DNA of 44,668 nucleotides from positions 1-44,668 of IMG/VR virus record IMGVR_UViG_3300010885_012823. One strand, 5' to 3'. The position numbers and the translations under genes are program-made. Positions 7,153 through 15,048 of this stretch are shown here, in pieces. This DNA comes from a virus. How positions within the stretch are numbered: the stretch's first letter is position 1; every line of letters begins with the position of its first letter. The notes beneath the pieces were generated by a model that was not told where the DNA came from, made no database searches, and saw only the letters and a program-made list of their open reading frames with translations.

Positions 7153-8432
7153 TGCAATCAACTGAAAAATTAAGATTTGCTGGTGATGTCAGCATAAACA
7201 AAGTGCAAATCATCACGTCACGTGGTGTGTATCAAGATATCACAGCGCAAGTTCTTACTCTTCAGTTTTATGAAGATATATTTTCTCCATTTTTAACTGG
7301 AAGTATTATCGTAAAAGAATCTTTAGATCTTGCAAACGTCTTACCATTTATTGGTGAAGAGTATGTTGACCTTAATGTGACTACCCCTACCATCCCCGAT
7401 GCAGCTATAAAGGGTAAGTATTACATTTATAAAATGACAGACAGAGAAATTCTTGGAGATAGATCTATAATCTATCAATTGCATTTTGTTTCAGTTGAAG
7501 CTATTGTCGATTTAAATAAGAAACTGAGTAAAACATTTGCCGATAAAATTTCATCTTTGGTCGAACCACTTTTAAAAGATAAAACCAATGGTCTTGAAAC
7601 TAAGAAAAAGATTTACGTTGAACCCACTTTCAATAGTATAAAATTTATTTCAAATTTTTGGTCACCTGTTAAAAGTATTATGTATTTGGCTAATAATGCC
7701 AGTAATATGAATAAAACTCCAAACTATGTTTTCTTCGAGAACAGAGATGGTTTTTATTTTATTAGTTTAGAATCATTATATTTAAATGGTGTAAAACAAA
7801 CATTTATTCACGACAAATATACTCGTGACACTCTTCCCAATGGTCGAGATGTACGTAATGTAAATGAAGATTTTAAACGTATTATTGATATTAGCATTCC
7901 AGTTGCTTTTGATTATATGGATAGAATTGGTTCTGGTATGTTATCATCAAAACAAATTTCATATGATGTTACCAAAAAATCATATTCAACTAAAAATTAT
8001 ACAATGTTTGAGAGGTTTGCAGATCAAAAACACTTAAATAAGTATGCAATCAATTCTGATAAAGCAATTTTCAGATCAAACTCTGCTCTTATAAATTTCC
8101 CTAAAAATTATGGTAATTTTAATAATTACGGTGACGTAACAAACTCTAAATCTAATCAAGAACGACTTTCTTTAATGAAACTGGCAGAAGCAAACAGATT
8201 AAATATTACAGTTCCAGGAAGAACTGATTATACTGTTGGACAAAAAGTTAATGTTGATTTAAAACGATTTGAACCAATATCAGCTGAGGATACTGATTTA
8301 ACTGATAAAATGTTTGCTGGTAATTACATCGTTGCTGCTATCAATCACTATGTTGATAAAGAAAAACACGAGTGCCATATGGAACTAATTAAAGAATCAT
8401 CGTTGATGGATATGAATAGGAACAAGCAATGA
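7152..8432 (+). CDS. 27: Baseplate hub subunit gp27
   Basis: The protein is 426 aa; T4 gp27 is 391. It begins with a beta-rich domain (VSINKVQIITSRGVYQDITA, then LQFYEDIFSPFLTGSIIVKES). A second such domain contains YYIYKMTDREILGDRSIIYQ. Near the end, RTDYTVGQKVNVDLKRFEP and AGNYIVAAINHYVDKEKHEC match the tail-hub fold. gp27 forms a trimer that joins the sixfold tail tube to the threefold gp5 spike. The gp5 gene overlaps the last four bases, the normal neighbour and a sign of coupled expression. Confidence 0.82.
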   Translation: MQSTEKLRFAGDVSINKVQIITSRGVYQDITAQVLTLQFYEDIFSPFLTGSIIVKESLDLANVLPFIGEEYVDLNVTTPTIPDAAIKGKYYIYKMTDREILGDRSIIYQLHFVSVEAIVDLNKKLSKTFADKISSLVEPLLKDKTNGLETKKKIYVEPTFNSIKFISNFWSPVKSIMYLANNASNMNKTPNYVFFENRDGFYFISLESLYLNGVKQTFIHDKYTRDTLPNGRDVRNVNEDFKRIIDISIPVAFDYMDRIGSGMLSSKQISYDVTKKSYSTKNYTMFERFADQKHLNKYAINSDKAIFRSNSALINFPKNYGNFNNYGDVTNSKSNQERLSLMKLAEANRLNITVPGRTDYTVGQKVNVDLKRFEPISAEDTDLTDKMFAGNYIVAAINHYVDKEKHECHMELIKESSLMDMNRNKQ

Positions 8433-11400
8433 ACTTTCACTATGGCGTAGTTGAGAACAGAGACGATCCATTAAAACTTGGACGTTGCCAAGTCCGTATT
8501 GTTGGGTTACACACTCACGATAAGTCACAACTACCGACAGCAGATCTTCCATGGGCTACACCAATGCAGCCTGTTACTTCTGCAGCGATGAATGGTATTG
8601 GTTGGTCTCCAGTTGGTCCCGTTGAAGGTACTACAGTAATTGTAACTTTTGCGGATGATGCTAAACAACAACCAATTATGCTTGGCACTGTTGGTGGTAT
8701 CCCACAAAGTAAATCAGCTGCATTAGCAACTGAAGATAGTGGTAATATTATTACGGATGGTGGTACAGTTTCTACACCTGACGGACAACCATTAAAAAAT
8801 GAAGATGGCTCAGAAGTCACTCTTGGTAACATGGTTGAGGGTAAAGATAAAGTAATCACTGGTGTCAATTCTGCCATTAATAAAATTAAAAACCAAGCTG
8901 CTGCATTAATTGGTAGTGTACTTGGTGTTAATTTAGATATTTTTGGAAATAGTACTCTTGGCAAAGCTAAAGTAGAAACTTTAACATTACCAGTTAAAGG
9001 TGCTGATGATGAAAAAGCTGAAACTGTTATCCCTAAAGTAGTTCCAAAAGAAGAAGCTAAAATCACTGCTCAGCCAGAACCTGGAAAGGCAGATTCAAAA
9101 GTTCTTTCAACTGCTATTAATCTTGAACCAATGCCGAAGTATTGTGTTAGAGGTAAAGAAGGTGTAGCAAAAGAATCTATTGCAGCATTAATTGAAGCAT
9201 GTGATAAGGTTGGTTTGACCAGTAAATATGCCAAAGCTGCAATTCTTGGTATTTGTGGTGGTGAATCTGCTTGGCTCCCAGTTGAAGAGGGGCACGTTTA
9301 TTCTAAAGCATCATTTCTTTTAAATACATTCCCTTCTATCTTTAAGGGTGACGAAGAACTTGCTAATCAGTATACTTCTGGTAAAAAATCTAAATCAGAA
9401 TTTTTTGAACTTATTTACGGATATAAATTTCCAAAAGGGCAAGGACTTGGTAACAAACTTCCAGGTGATGGTGGTAAGTATTATGGTCGTGGTTTCAACC
9501 AATTAACTGGTAAATCAGGTTATCAACAAGCCCAAGATGAACTTAAGAAACTTGGTATTACAGTTGATTTAATTAATAAACCAGAATCTTTAATTGATGA
9601 TATTAAAACTGCTGCTTTAGCTTGCGCAATCTATTATAAAGTAAACGTAAAACATCCACAAGACGATCCAGGATATTTCGTTAAAGCCAGAGCAAGAACA
9701 GGTGCAGATGCTCATGGTGGATATGCGAAGAAACAAATCATTTATGAGTATTATCTTGGTCAATCTGTTTTAACAGAATCTACCAATAAAACATCTACTG
9801 ATGATGTTCGTGGTAAAACTTATACACCAGAAGAAGTTTCTTATTTACCTGCAGAGAAACAAAAGGCACTTCTTGAAGATCGTTCTGAAAATACTACTGT
9901 TGGATTTAAAGATCCAAATGGTAAATATCCATTACGTAATTTAATAAACGAACCAGATACAAATAGATTATCACGTGGTATTATACAAGATACATCTATT
10001 GCTTATAAAGACCAAATCAGAACTACTGGCATTCCTGCACCATTTGGTTCTGTTTGGGAACAACCACTTGCTCCATTTGGAGGAAAATATCCATACTCTA
10101 AAGTTTATGAAACTGAGTCTGGACACGTTCAAATGTTTGATGATACATCAGGGCATGAAACTCTTTCTCTATATCACCGCAAAGGAACTTTTCTTGATAT
10201 AGATGCCAACGGAACTCAAGTTAATAAAATCGTTGGTGATGGATACACAATTTACGATCGCAATGGATTAATTTACGTTCAAGGCAAGTGTAATCTTACT
10301 GTCGGTAATTCTGTAAATATTATGGTTGTTGGTGATGCTAATATTGAGGTGAATGGACAAGTTCAAGCTATGTTCCATAGTGGTGCAGATATCGGTGTAG
10401 CAAAAGACGTAACTATGGCTATTGGTGGAGACTTTAGTTTAAATGTTGGTGGTAATTTTAGCACTAATGTTGGTGGAAATAAAACTACTACAGTTGGTGG
10501 AAATAGTGCAGATCAGATTACTGGAAATATTACATCAAAAGCTGGTGGTTACATAGCACATGAAACAGCTGGAGAATATACAGCACTTGCTGCAGCTGCA
10601 ATGAAGATTACTGGTTCTGTTCAACACATTAAAGCCACAGGTGGTAATGTTAATGTTGATGGTACTGAATTCCATGGACAAGAAGGTGCTGCAGCAAACG
10701 CAGAATCTGTTGCAACAATAACTAATACTGATGCCACAGATTTAGTTGCTCCATCATATGTTGAAGGTAAGGCTAATTCTTTTGAAATTTTACAAACTCC
10801 AGTTCGTCCTGCACCACCAGCAGATATTAAACTATCACTACTTGATGATTACGAAAAGGCTGCAGCTAATGTAGATTATGCAAATATCCCACCTGCTGCA
10901 ATTGAAGGTGGTGTTGGTGCAGCTGCAGTTAAACCACAACCGACCACTAGTGAAGATCCCCCATCAATGATGGCGCAAAACACTGCCACTGGAGATCTTT
11001 ATGGATTTATTCAGAAACAATATACGCTAGCATTGGAAGGATATTGGTCTGAGAAAGCAATGAAGACTGGTTTGATCGAAGACTCAAATCCAAATATTAT
11101 TGCTATGTGGAAAGATATTGGTTTGTTTAATATTCTTAAAAATGTAGTTAAGAATAGTAAAGGTGAAATCACTTCAGGTGGTGACCAAACTGCATGGTGT
11201 ATGGCATTTGTTACATGGTCTTTAAAACAAAATGGATATAAATGGTGTCAAGTTGCTACTGCTAAATCTATTACAGATAACCCATCTAAATTTGGATGTG
11301 TTAAAGTAACAGAACCAAGAAATGGAGATATTATCCACGTTAAATTTGGTAATGGAAACCACGTGGCTTTCGTTTCTGATGTGACACCTGCTGGTAAATT

Positions 11401-11551
11401 TTCTATGCTTGGTGGTAATCAAGGTGGATCTGGTGGTGGTAATAATCCAAGTGCTGGATCTGTCACCAAGTCATATAAGGGTGTTATGTCTGCCAGTGGT
11501 TATAAGGGTGTTGAAGTTGTTGGTATTTATCGTCCTTCTAAGGAAGTATAA
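8429..11551 (+). CDS. 5: Central spike protein gp5 with GH19-like and CHAP/NlpC-like peptidoglycan hydrolase domains
   Basis: The protein is 1040 aa, against 575 in T4. Residues 1-95 are the OB-fold that packs on gp27 (GVVENRDDPLKLGRCQVRIV, ending IMLGTVGG). Residues about 240-410 form a GH19-like lysozyme domain, not the T4 lysozyme fold. It has GGES with candidate catalytic Glu279, then GDGGKYYGRGFNQLTGKSGY near 347-366. Residues about 590-720 have the short glycine-rich repeats of the trimeric beta-helix needle (GGNFSTNVGGNKTTTVGGN). Residues about 860-1040 form a CHAP/NlpC-P60-like domain, with QTAWCMAFVTWSL (Cys924) and GNGNHVAFVSDV (His978). The spike punctures the outer membrane and the enzymes open the cell wall. 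Two unrelated hydrolases in one spike are unusual. Confidence 0.85.
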   Translation: MNFHYGVVENRDDPLKLGRCQVRIVGLHTHDKSQLPTADLPWATPMQPVTSAAMNGIGWSPVGPVEGTTVIVTFADDAKQQPIMLGTVGGIPQSKSAALATEDSGNIITDGGTVSTPDGQPLKNEDGSEVTLGNMVEGKDKVITGVNSAINKIKNQAAALIGSVLGVNLDIFGNSTLGKAKVETLTLPVKGADDEKAETVIPKVVPKEEAKITAQPEPGKADSKVLSTAINLEPMPKYCVRGKEGVAKESIAALIEACDKVGLTSKYAKAAILGICGGESAWLPVEEGHVYSKASFLLNTFPSIFKGDEELANQYTSGKKSKSEFFELIYGYKFPKGQGLGNKLPGDGGKYYGRGFNQLTGKSGYQQAQDELKKLGITVDLINKPESLIDDIKTAALACAIYYKVNVKHPQDDPGYFVKARARTGADAHGGYAKKQIIYEYYLGQSVLTESTNKTSTDDVRGKTYTPEEVSYLPAEKQKALLEDRSENTTVGFKDPNGKYPLRNLINEPDTNRLSRGIIQDTSIAYKDQIRTTGIPAPFGSVWEQPLAPFGGKYPYSKVYETESGHVQMFDDTSGHETLSLYHRKGTFLDIDANGTQVNKIVGDGYTIYDRNGLIYVQGKCNLTVGNSVNIMVVGDANIEVNGQVQAMFHSGADIGVAKDVTMAIGGDFSLNVGGNFSTNVGGNKTTTVGGNSADQITGNITSKAGGYIAHETAGEYTALAAAAMKITGSVQHIKATGGNVNVDGTEFHGQEGAAANAESVATITNTDATDLVAPSYVEGKANSFEILQTPVRPAPPADIKLSLLDDYEKAAANVDYANIPPAAIEGGVGAAAVKPQPTTSEDPPSMMAQNTATGDLYGFIQKQYTLALEGYWSEKAMKTGLIEDSNPNIIAMWKDIGLFNILKNVVKNSKGEITSGGDQTAWCMAFVTWSLKQNGYKWCQVATAKSITDNPSKFGCVKVTEPRNGDIIHVKFGNGNHVAFVSDVTPAGKFSMLGGNQGGSGGGNNPSAGSVTKSYKGVMSASGYKGVEVVGIYRPSKEV

Positions 11552-12210
11552 TGTCAACTGAAATTTGGACACCTAGTATTGCTACGCTGACCAGAACAGA
11601 TGAACTTATTAGTTGGTCATTTGATATTACTTTCTTTTTAGAATATGATGGTACAGCAGGAAGTGGAGTTCCTGGATCAACAGAGAACGCTACCGTAACC
11701 ATGAGAAGAGAGTATCCAGTTATTGTAACTGCTCTTGAAGATAACTCTACTTTAACTGTTGAAGATAATAAAATTTATGGATTCTATAGCGACGCTTTTT
11801 TAAATAAAGAAGTACAACATCAAACTAGAACTCAAGATTATATTAATACTATTAGATTTAATGAAATTGTAGTTCCAAATTTAAAAGAAATGATTTACTA
11901 TCACGCAGATCCAGCAATAACTAAAACTTTTTATTACAGAGCAGACGCATGGGATAACGATCCTCTTAGTCCTACGTATGAAGATATAATTGCAACAAAA
12001 ACATATAATATCATCGTAACTAATAACTGGACACCTGGACAGCAAGCATTAATATATTATGTTGGGTTGTCTAGAACTAATAACACTGCAATAGCAAATA
12101 AACAATTACCACTTCAGTGGCATATAAAATGGGAAAATTCTTCCTCTTCAGAAGTGGTGTTTGAAAATAACTCTGGAACTTCTTCAGTTAAATGGGATAA
12201 CAACTTATGA
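11551..12210 (+). CDS. Unrecognised spike-region structural protein (219 aa)
   Basis: I do not recognise this 219-aa protein. It has no membrane segment or signal peptide. It is rich in Thr, Tyr, Asn and alternating hydrophobic residues, which suggests beta structure. The end is notable: WHIKWENSSSSEVVFENN followed by SGTSSVKWDNNL, a repeat of W-(D/E)-N. Its ATG overlaps the gp5 stop codon and its own end overlaps the next gene by four bases. It is therefore co-translated with the spike genes and is probably a small virion component near the hub or needle. Confidence 0.6.
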   Translation: MSTEIWTPSIATLTRTDELISWSFDITFFLEYDGTAGSGVPGSTENATVTMRREYPVIVTALEDNSTLTVEDNKIYGFYSDAFLNKEVQHQTRTQDYINTIRFNEIVVPNLKEMIYYHADPAITKTFYYRADAWDNDPLSPTYEDIIATKTYNIIVTNNWTPGQQALIYYVGLSRTNNTAIANKQLPLQWHIKWENSSSSEVVFENNSGTSSVKWDNNL

Positions 12211-12497
12211 GTGTAGCAAAACAATTTCAAAATCAAGTTGGAACTATTAAACTTGCAGATTTAGACACCAATTTTTCTCAGCTAGATACTAGATCAACTT
12301 CACTAGAAGACAGAGCAACTTCACTCGAAACAAGAACTACTGAAATAGAAGGTAATGTTAAAAACTTTAATCACTGGACTTTTGAAGAAGTTTCTGGAGT
12401 TCTTTACTTTAAATATGATGGTGTCGCCAAACTAAAATTAGATTCTGCTGGTAACTTTACGTCAGTTGCAACTGTAACTTCTTATGGAACTCTATAA
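12207..12497 (+). CDS. Small coiled-coil, fibre-like protein (96 aa)
   Basis: The protein is 96 aa. Residues about 15-50 contain a heptad-like repeat (LDTRSTSLEDRATSLETRTTEIEG), as in trimeric fibre stalks. A short beta segment follows (SGVLYFKYDGVAKLKLDSAG), which resembles the 'tGnl...g...lkld..Gnl' motif of phage fibre tips. It lies between the 219-aa protein and the PAAR protein with overlapping ends. It may be a small trimeric spike accessory or mini-fibre; the function is inferred. Confidence 0.6.
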   Translation: MSVAKQFQNQVGTIKLADLDTNFSQLDTRSTSLEDRATSLETRTTEIEGNVKNFNHWTFEEVSGVLYFKYDGVAKLKLDSAGNFTSVATVTSYGTL

Positions 12498-12796
12498 TGC
12501 CTGCAATCGCTTTAGAAGGTAAATTATCGACTGGGCACGGATGTTTTCCTCCATCTGAGGCTATTGGTCCATACACCGAAAAATCCTTTATTAATGGTCT
12601 AAAGATCCAATTACTTGGGCATACAAAATATGAAGCCCATACCTGCGGAATAGTTACCCACAGCCCAAATGAAAGAATAACGACTTCGGCTGCTCCTACA
12701 TTCTTTTTTGAAGGTAAAAAAGTCTGTAGGATTAGTGATAGTATCGCATGTGGTGATACTATTGCTGAAGGATCTCAGAACGCATTCATTGCATAA
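12497..12796 (+). CDS. PAAR-repeat spike tip protein (gp5.4-like)
   Basis: The protein is 99 aa. It has the proline-, glycine- and histidine-rich layout of PAAR proteins. GHGCFPPSEA lies near the N-terminus, then HTCGIVTHSPNERITTSAAP, then FFEGKKVCRISDSIACGDTIAEGS. The spaced Cys and His residues (in GHGCF, HTCG, THSP and IACGD) could bind the structural metal ion seen at PAAR tips. In T4, gp5.4 caps the gp5 needle and sharpens it. The position, two short genes after gp5, fits. It starts at an ATG overlapping the previous stop codon. Confidence 0.8.
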   Translation: MPAIALEGKLSTGHGCFPPSEAIGPYTEKSFINGLKIQLLGHTKYEAHTCGIVTHSPNERITTSAAPTFFFEGKKVCRISDSIACGDTIAEGSQNAFIA

Positions 12797-12811
12797 TACC
12801 TAAATAAGTAT

Positions 12812-13204
12812 ATGGCACGAAATACAAGAATATTCAGCGACATTGACCTAAACTTCACTAAACACCCAGTGACGTCGGATGTCGTTCACCGATATGACGA
12901 GAACGCTATCAAACAATCTCTGAAGAATCTACTTTTAACTCGAAACTTTGAAAGACCATTTCATAGCGAAATAGGATCCCCGATTCGTGCTCTGTTATTT
13001 GAGAATCCTGGACCGATGTTTTCTGTGATGATGAAGCGTGCAATTATTGATGTTATCAATAATTTTGAACCAAGAGTTTCTGTTATTGATGTTAGAGTTG
13101 ATGATTCTCTTGATACGAACACAGTTTATATCAGAATAGAATTTAAAATAGTAAATACCGAGAGACCAATAACTCTTGATTTTGCACTAGAGAGAACCCG
13201 ATAA
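12812..13204 (+). CDS. 25: Baseplate wedge protein gp25
   Basis: The protein is 130 aa; T4 gp25 is 132. It contains RNFERPFHSEIGSPIRALLF near residues 46-65 and NNFEPRVSVIDVRVDD near 88-103. The EPR motif is the family hallmark, shared with the TssE subunit of type VI secretion. gp25 sits in the wedge core and helps start sheath assembly. The next gene, gp6, follows after its stop codon without a gap, as in T4. CCTAAATAAG lies only a few bases before the ATG, and no strong Shine-Dalgarno sequence is seen. Confidence 0.9.
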   Translation: MARNTRIFSDIDLNFTKHPVTSDVVHRYDENAIKQSLKNLLLTRNFERPFHSEIGSPIRALLFENPGPMFSVMMKRAIIDVINNFEPRVSVIDVRVDDSLDTNTVYIRIEFKIVNTERPITLDFALERTR

Positions 13205-15043
13205 ATGGCAACCAATAATAAAAGAATTCAAGTTACAGAGTTAGACTTTGATAACATTAAAACCAACTTAAAGAACTTTTTAAAGGGACAGTCTGAATTT
13301 TCAGATTATGACTTTGAAGGTTCTGGTCTGGCAGTTCTCTTAGATGTTCTAGCTTATAATACTCACTACAATGGTTTATACACAAACCTTGCTGTCAATG
13401 AGATGTTCCTTGACTCAGCGAGCAAACGTGCTTCAGTGGTATCTTTGGCTAAACTTCTTGGTTATACTCCACGAACTGCGGTATGTCCTCGTGCAGTCGT
13501 TAACGCTACTATAGTGGCACCAACAATTTCTCCTGAAGTTGCTACTCTACCTGCATGGCAACCATTCAGTACTGTTATTGATAATATAACATATACATTC
13601 TATAATCAAGAAGACGTTTCTGTTGTTAGAAATGCTTCTGGTAAATACACATTTTTAAATTTAGAACTTATTGAAGGCACTCCCCTATCATTTAAATATA
13701 CTGCATCTGAAGGTGCACGATATATTATTCCTAATGCTAATGTTTGTCAGTCAACAATTAGTGTTCAGGTTCAAGAAAATGCCACATCAAGTGTTTTTGA
13801 AACTTATACTATTTCCACTGATATATCAGTAGTTAATTCTGAAAGTAAAGTTTATTTCTTAAAAGAAATTGATGAAGGCTTGCTTGAGATACATTTTGGA
13901 GACGGTAACATTGGACGTAGTTTGAATAATGGTAATGTAGTAACTATTAAATATGTAGTTTCTTCATTAGAAGCTGCTAATAATGCCAACGTATTTTCTT
14001 ATAATGGTGTATCACTTCTTGGAAGTAATGTTTCTGTAGTTACTGTGGCTGCAGCATCAGGTGGTTCTGCGTCTGAGAATATTAATTCAATTAAATACAA
14101 TGCTCCAAGATTATATGCTGCACAAAATAGAGCAGTAACACCAGAAGATTATAAATCAATTATCTATAGTCAAATGACAGAAGCGGAATCTGTTACTGTT
14201 TGGGGTGGTGAAGATAACAAACCACCAGTTTATGGTAAAACATATATTTGCATTAAACCATATGATGCTACTAAACTAACGAATCAACAAAAAGAATATG
14301 TAACTAATAATATTTTATCATCACGAAGTGTTGTTTCTATTACTCCAGAAATCGTTGATCCAGAATATTTTAATATTGAGTTAGAAGTTTTTGTATATTA
14401 TAATCCTAGAGAAACTAGTAAATCTCCATCGCAAATTGAAGCTATTGTTAGAGATGCAATTAATAACTATAATGATATAGATTTAAAACGATTTGATTCT
14501 ATCCTTCGTTTTTCTAAATTAAGTAGTATAATTGATAGTTCAGATGATGCTATTGTTAATAACATCACACGTTTAAAAATTCATCATCCACATTCTCCCG
14601 TTTATAATATTAGTACTCAATATGTATTGGAGTTGATTAATCCTATTTGTAACGATGGTAGTTTAGATAATCCATCATTCCAATCTTCTGGTTTCTATAT
14701 TCCAAATAGTACAAGAGTTCATTATATGGCTGATGATGGTAAGGGTAATATTGGATTATATTACCTTAATGCTAATGCTGATAAAATTATGGTTAACTCA
14801 ACCATTGGATCTATTAATTATACTGCTGGCGAAGTTGTTATTAGAAATTTAACAATCACGTCTCTCGATGATAACTCATACGATTGGATTATTAAACCAG
14901 AATCATATGATGTAGTATCAGCCCTACAGCAGATCGTTCAAATCGACCCATCATTATTACAAATTACAGCCATTGCTGATAATACTACTAATGGCGATAT
15001 GGGTGCAGGTTACAACTATACATTCAATTCGATTAGATCGTAA
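13205..15043 (+). CDS. 6: Baseplate wedge protein gp6
   Basis: The protein is 612 aa; T4 gp6 is 660. It starts with ITELDFDNIK-like sequence. It then has DYDFEGSGLAVLLDVLAYNT and a long helix with NEMFLDSASKRASVVSLAKL followed by LGYTPR, the conserved start of gp6/BaseplateJ-type proteins. The middle contains DEGLLEIHFGDGNIGRSLNNG and APRLYAAQNRAVTPEDYKSI, both typical of the family. gp6 forms the wedge ring that holds the baseplate together and changes shape at contraction. It follows gp25 directly and precedes gp7 by five bases. Confidence 0.9.
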   Translation: MATNNKRIQVTELDFDNIKTNLKNFLKGQSEFSDYDFEGSGLAVLLDVLAYNTHYNGLYTNLAVNEMFLDSASKRASVVSLAKLLGYTPRTAVCPRAVVNATIVAPTISPEVATLPAWQPFSTVIDNITYTFYNQEDVSVVRNASGKYTFLNLELIEGTPLSFKYTASEGARYIIPNANVCQSTISVQVQENATSSVFETYTISTDISVVNSESKVYFLKEIDEGLLEIHFGDGNIGRSLNNGNVVTIKYVVSSLEAANNANVFSYNGVSLLGSNVSVVTVAAASGGSASENINSIKYNAPRLYAAQNRAVTPEDYKSIIYSQMTEAESVTVWGGEDNKPPVYGKTYICIKPYDATKLTNQQKEYVTNNILSSRSVVSITPEIVDPEYFNIELEVFVYYNPRETSKSPSQIEAIVRDAINNYNDIDLKRFDSILRFSKLSSIIDSSDDAIVNNITRLKIHHPHSPVYNISTQYVLELINPICNDGSLDNPSFQSSGFYIPNSTRVHYMADDGKGNIGLYYLNANADKIMVNSTIGSINYTAGEVVIRNLTITSLDDNSYDWIIKPESYDVVSALQQIVQIDPSLLQITAIADNTTNGDMGAGYNYTFNSIRS

Positions 15044-15048
15044 TAATA

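Noticed and set aside
8515-9066. 183-aa open frame on the minus strand inside gp5
   Set aside because: The gp5 frame here is clearly coding (OB-fold and linker). The antisense frame is Ser/Pro/Val-rich, as expected of a shadow.
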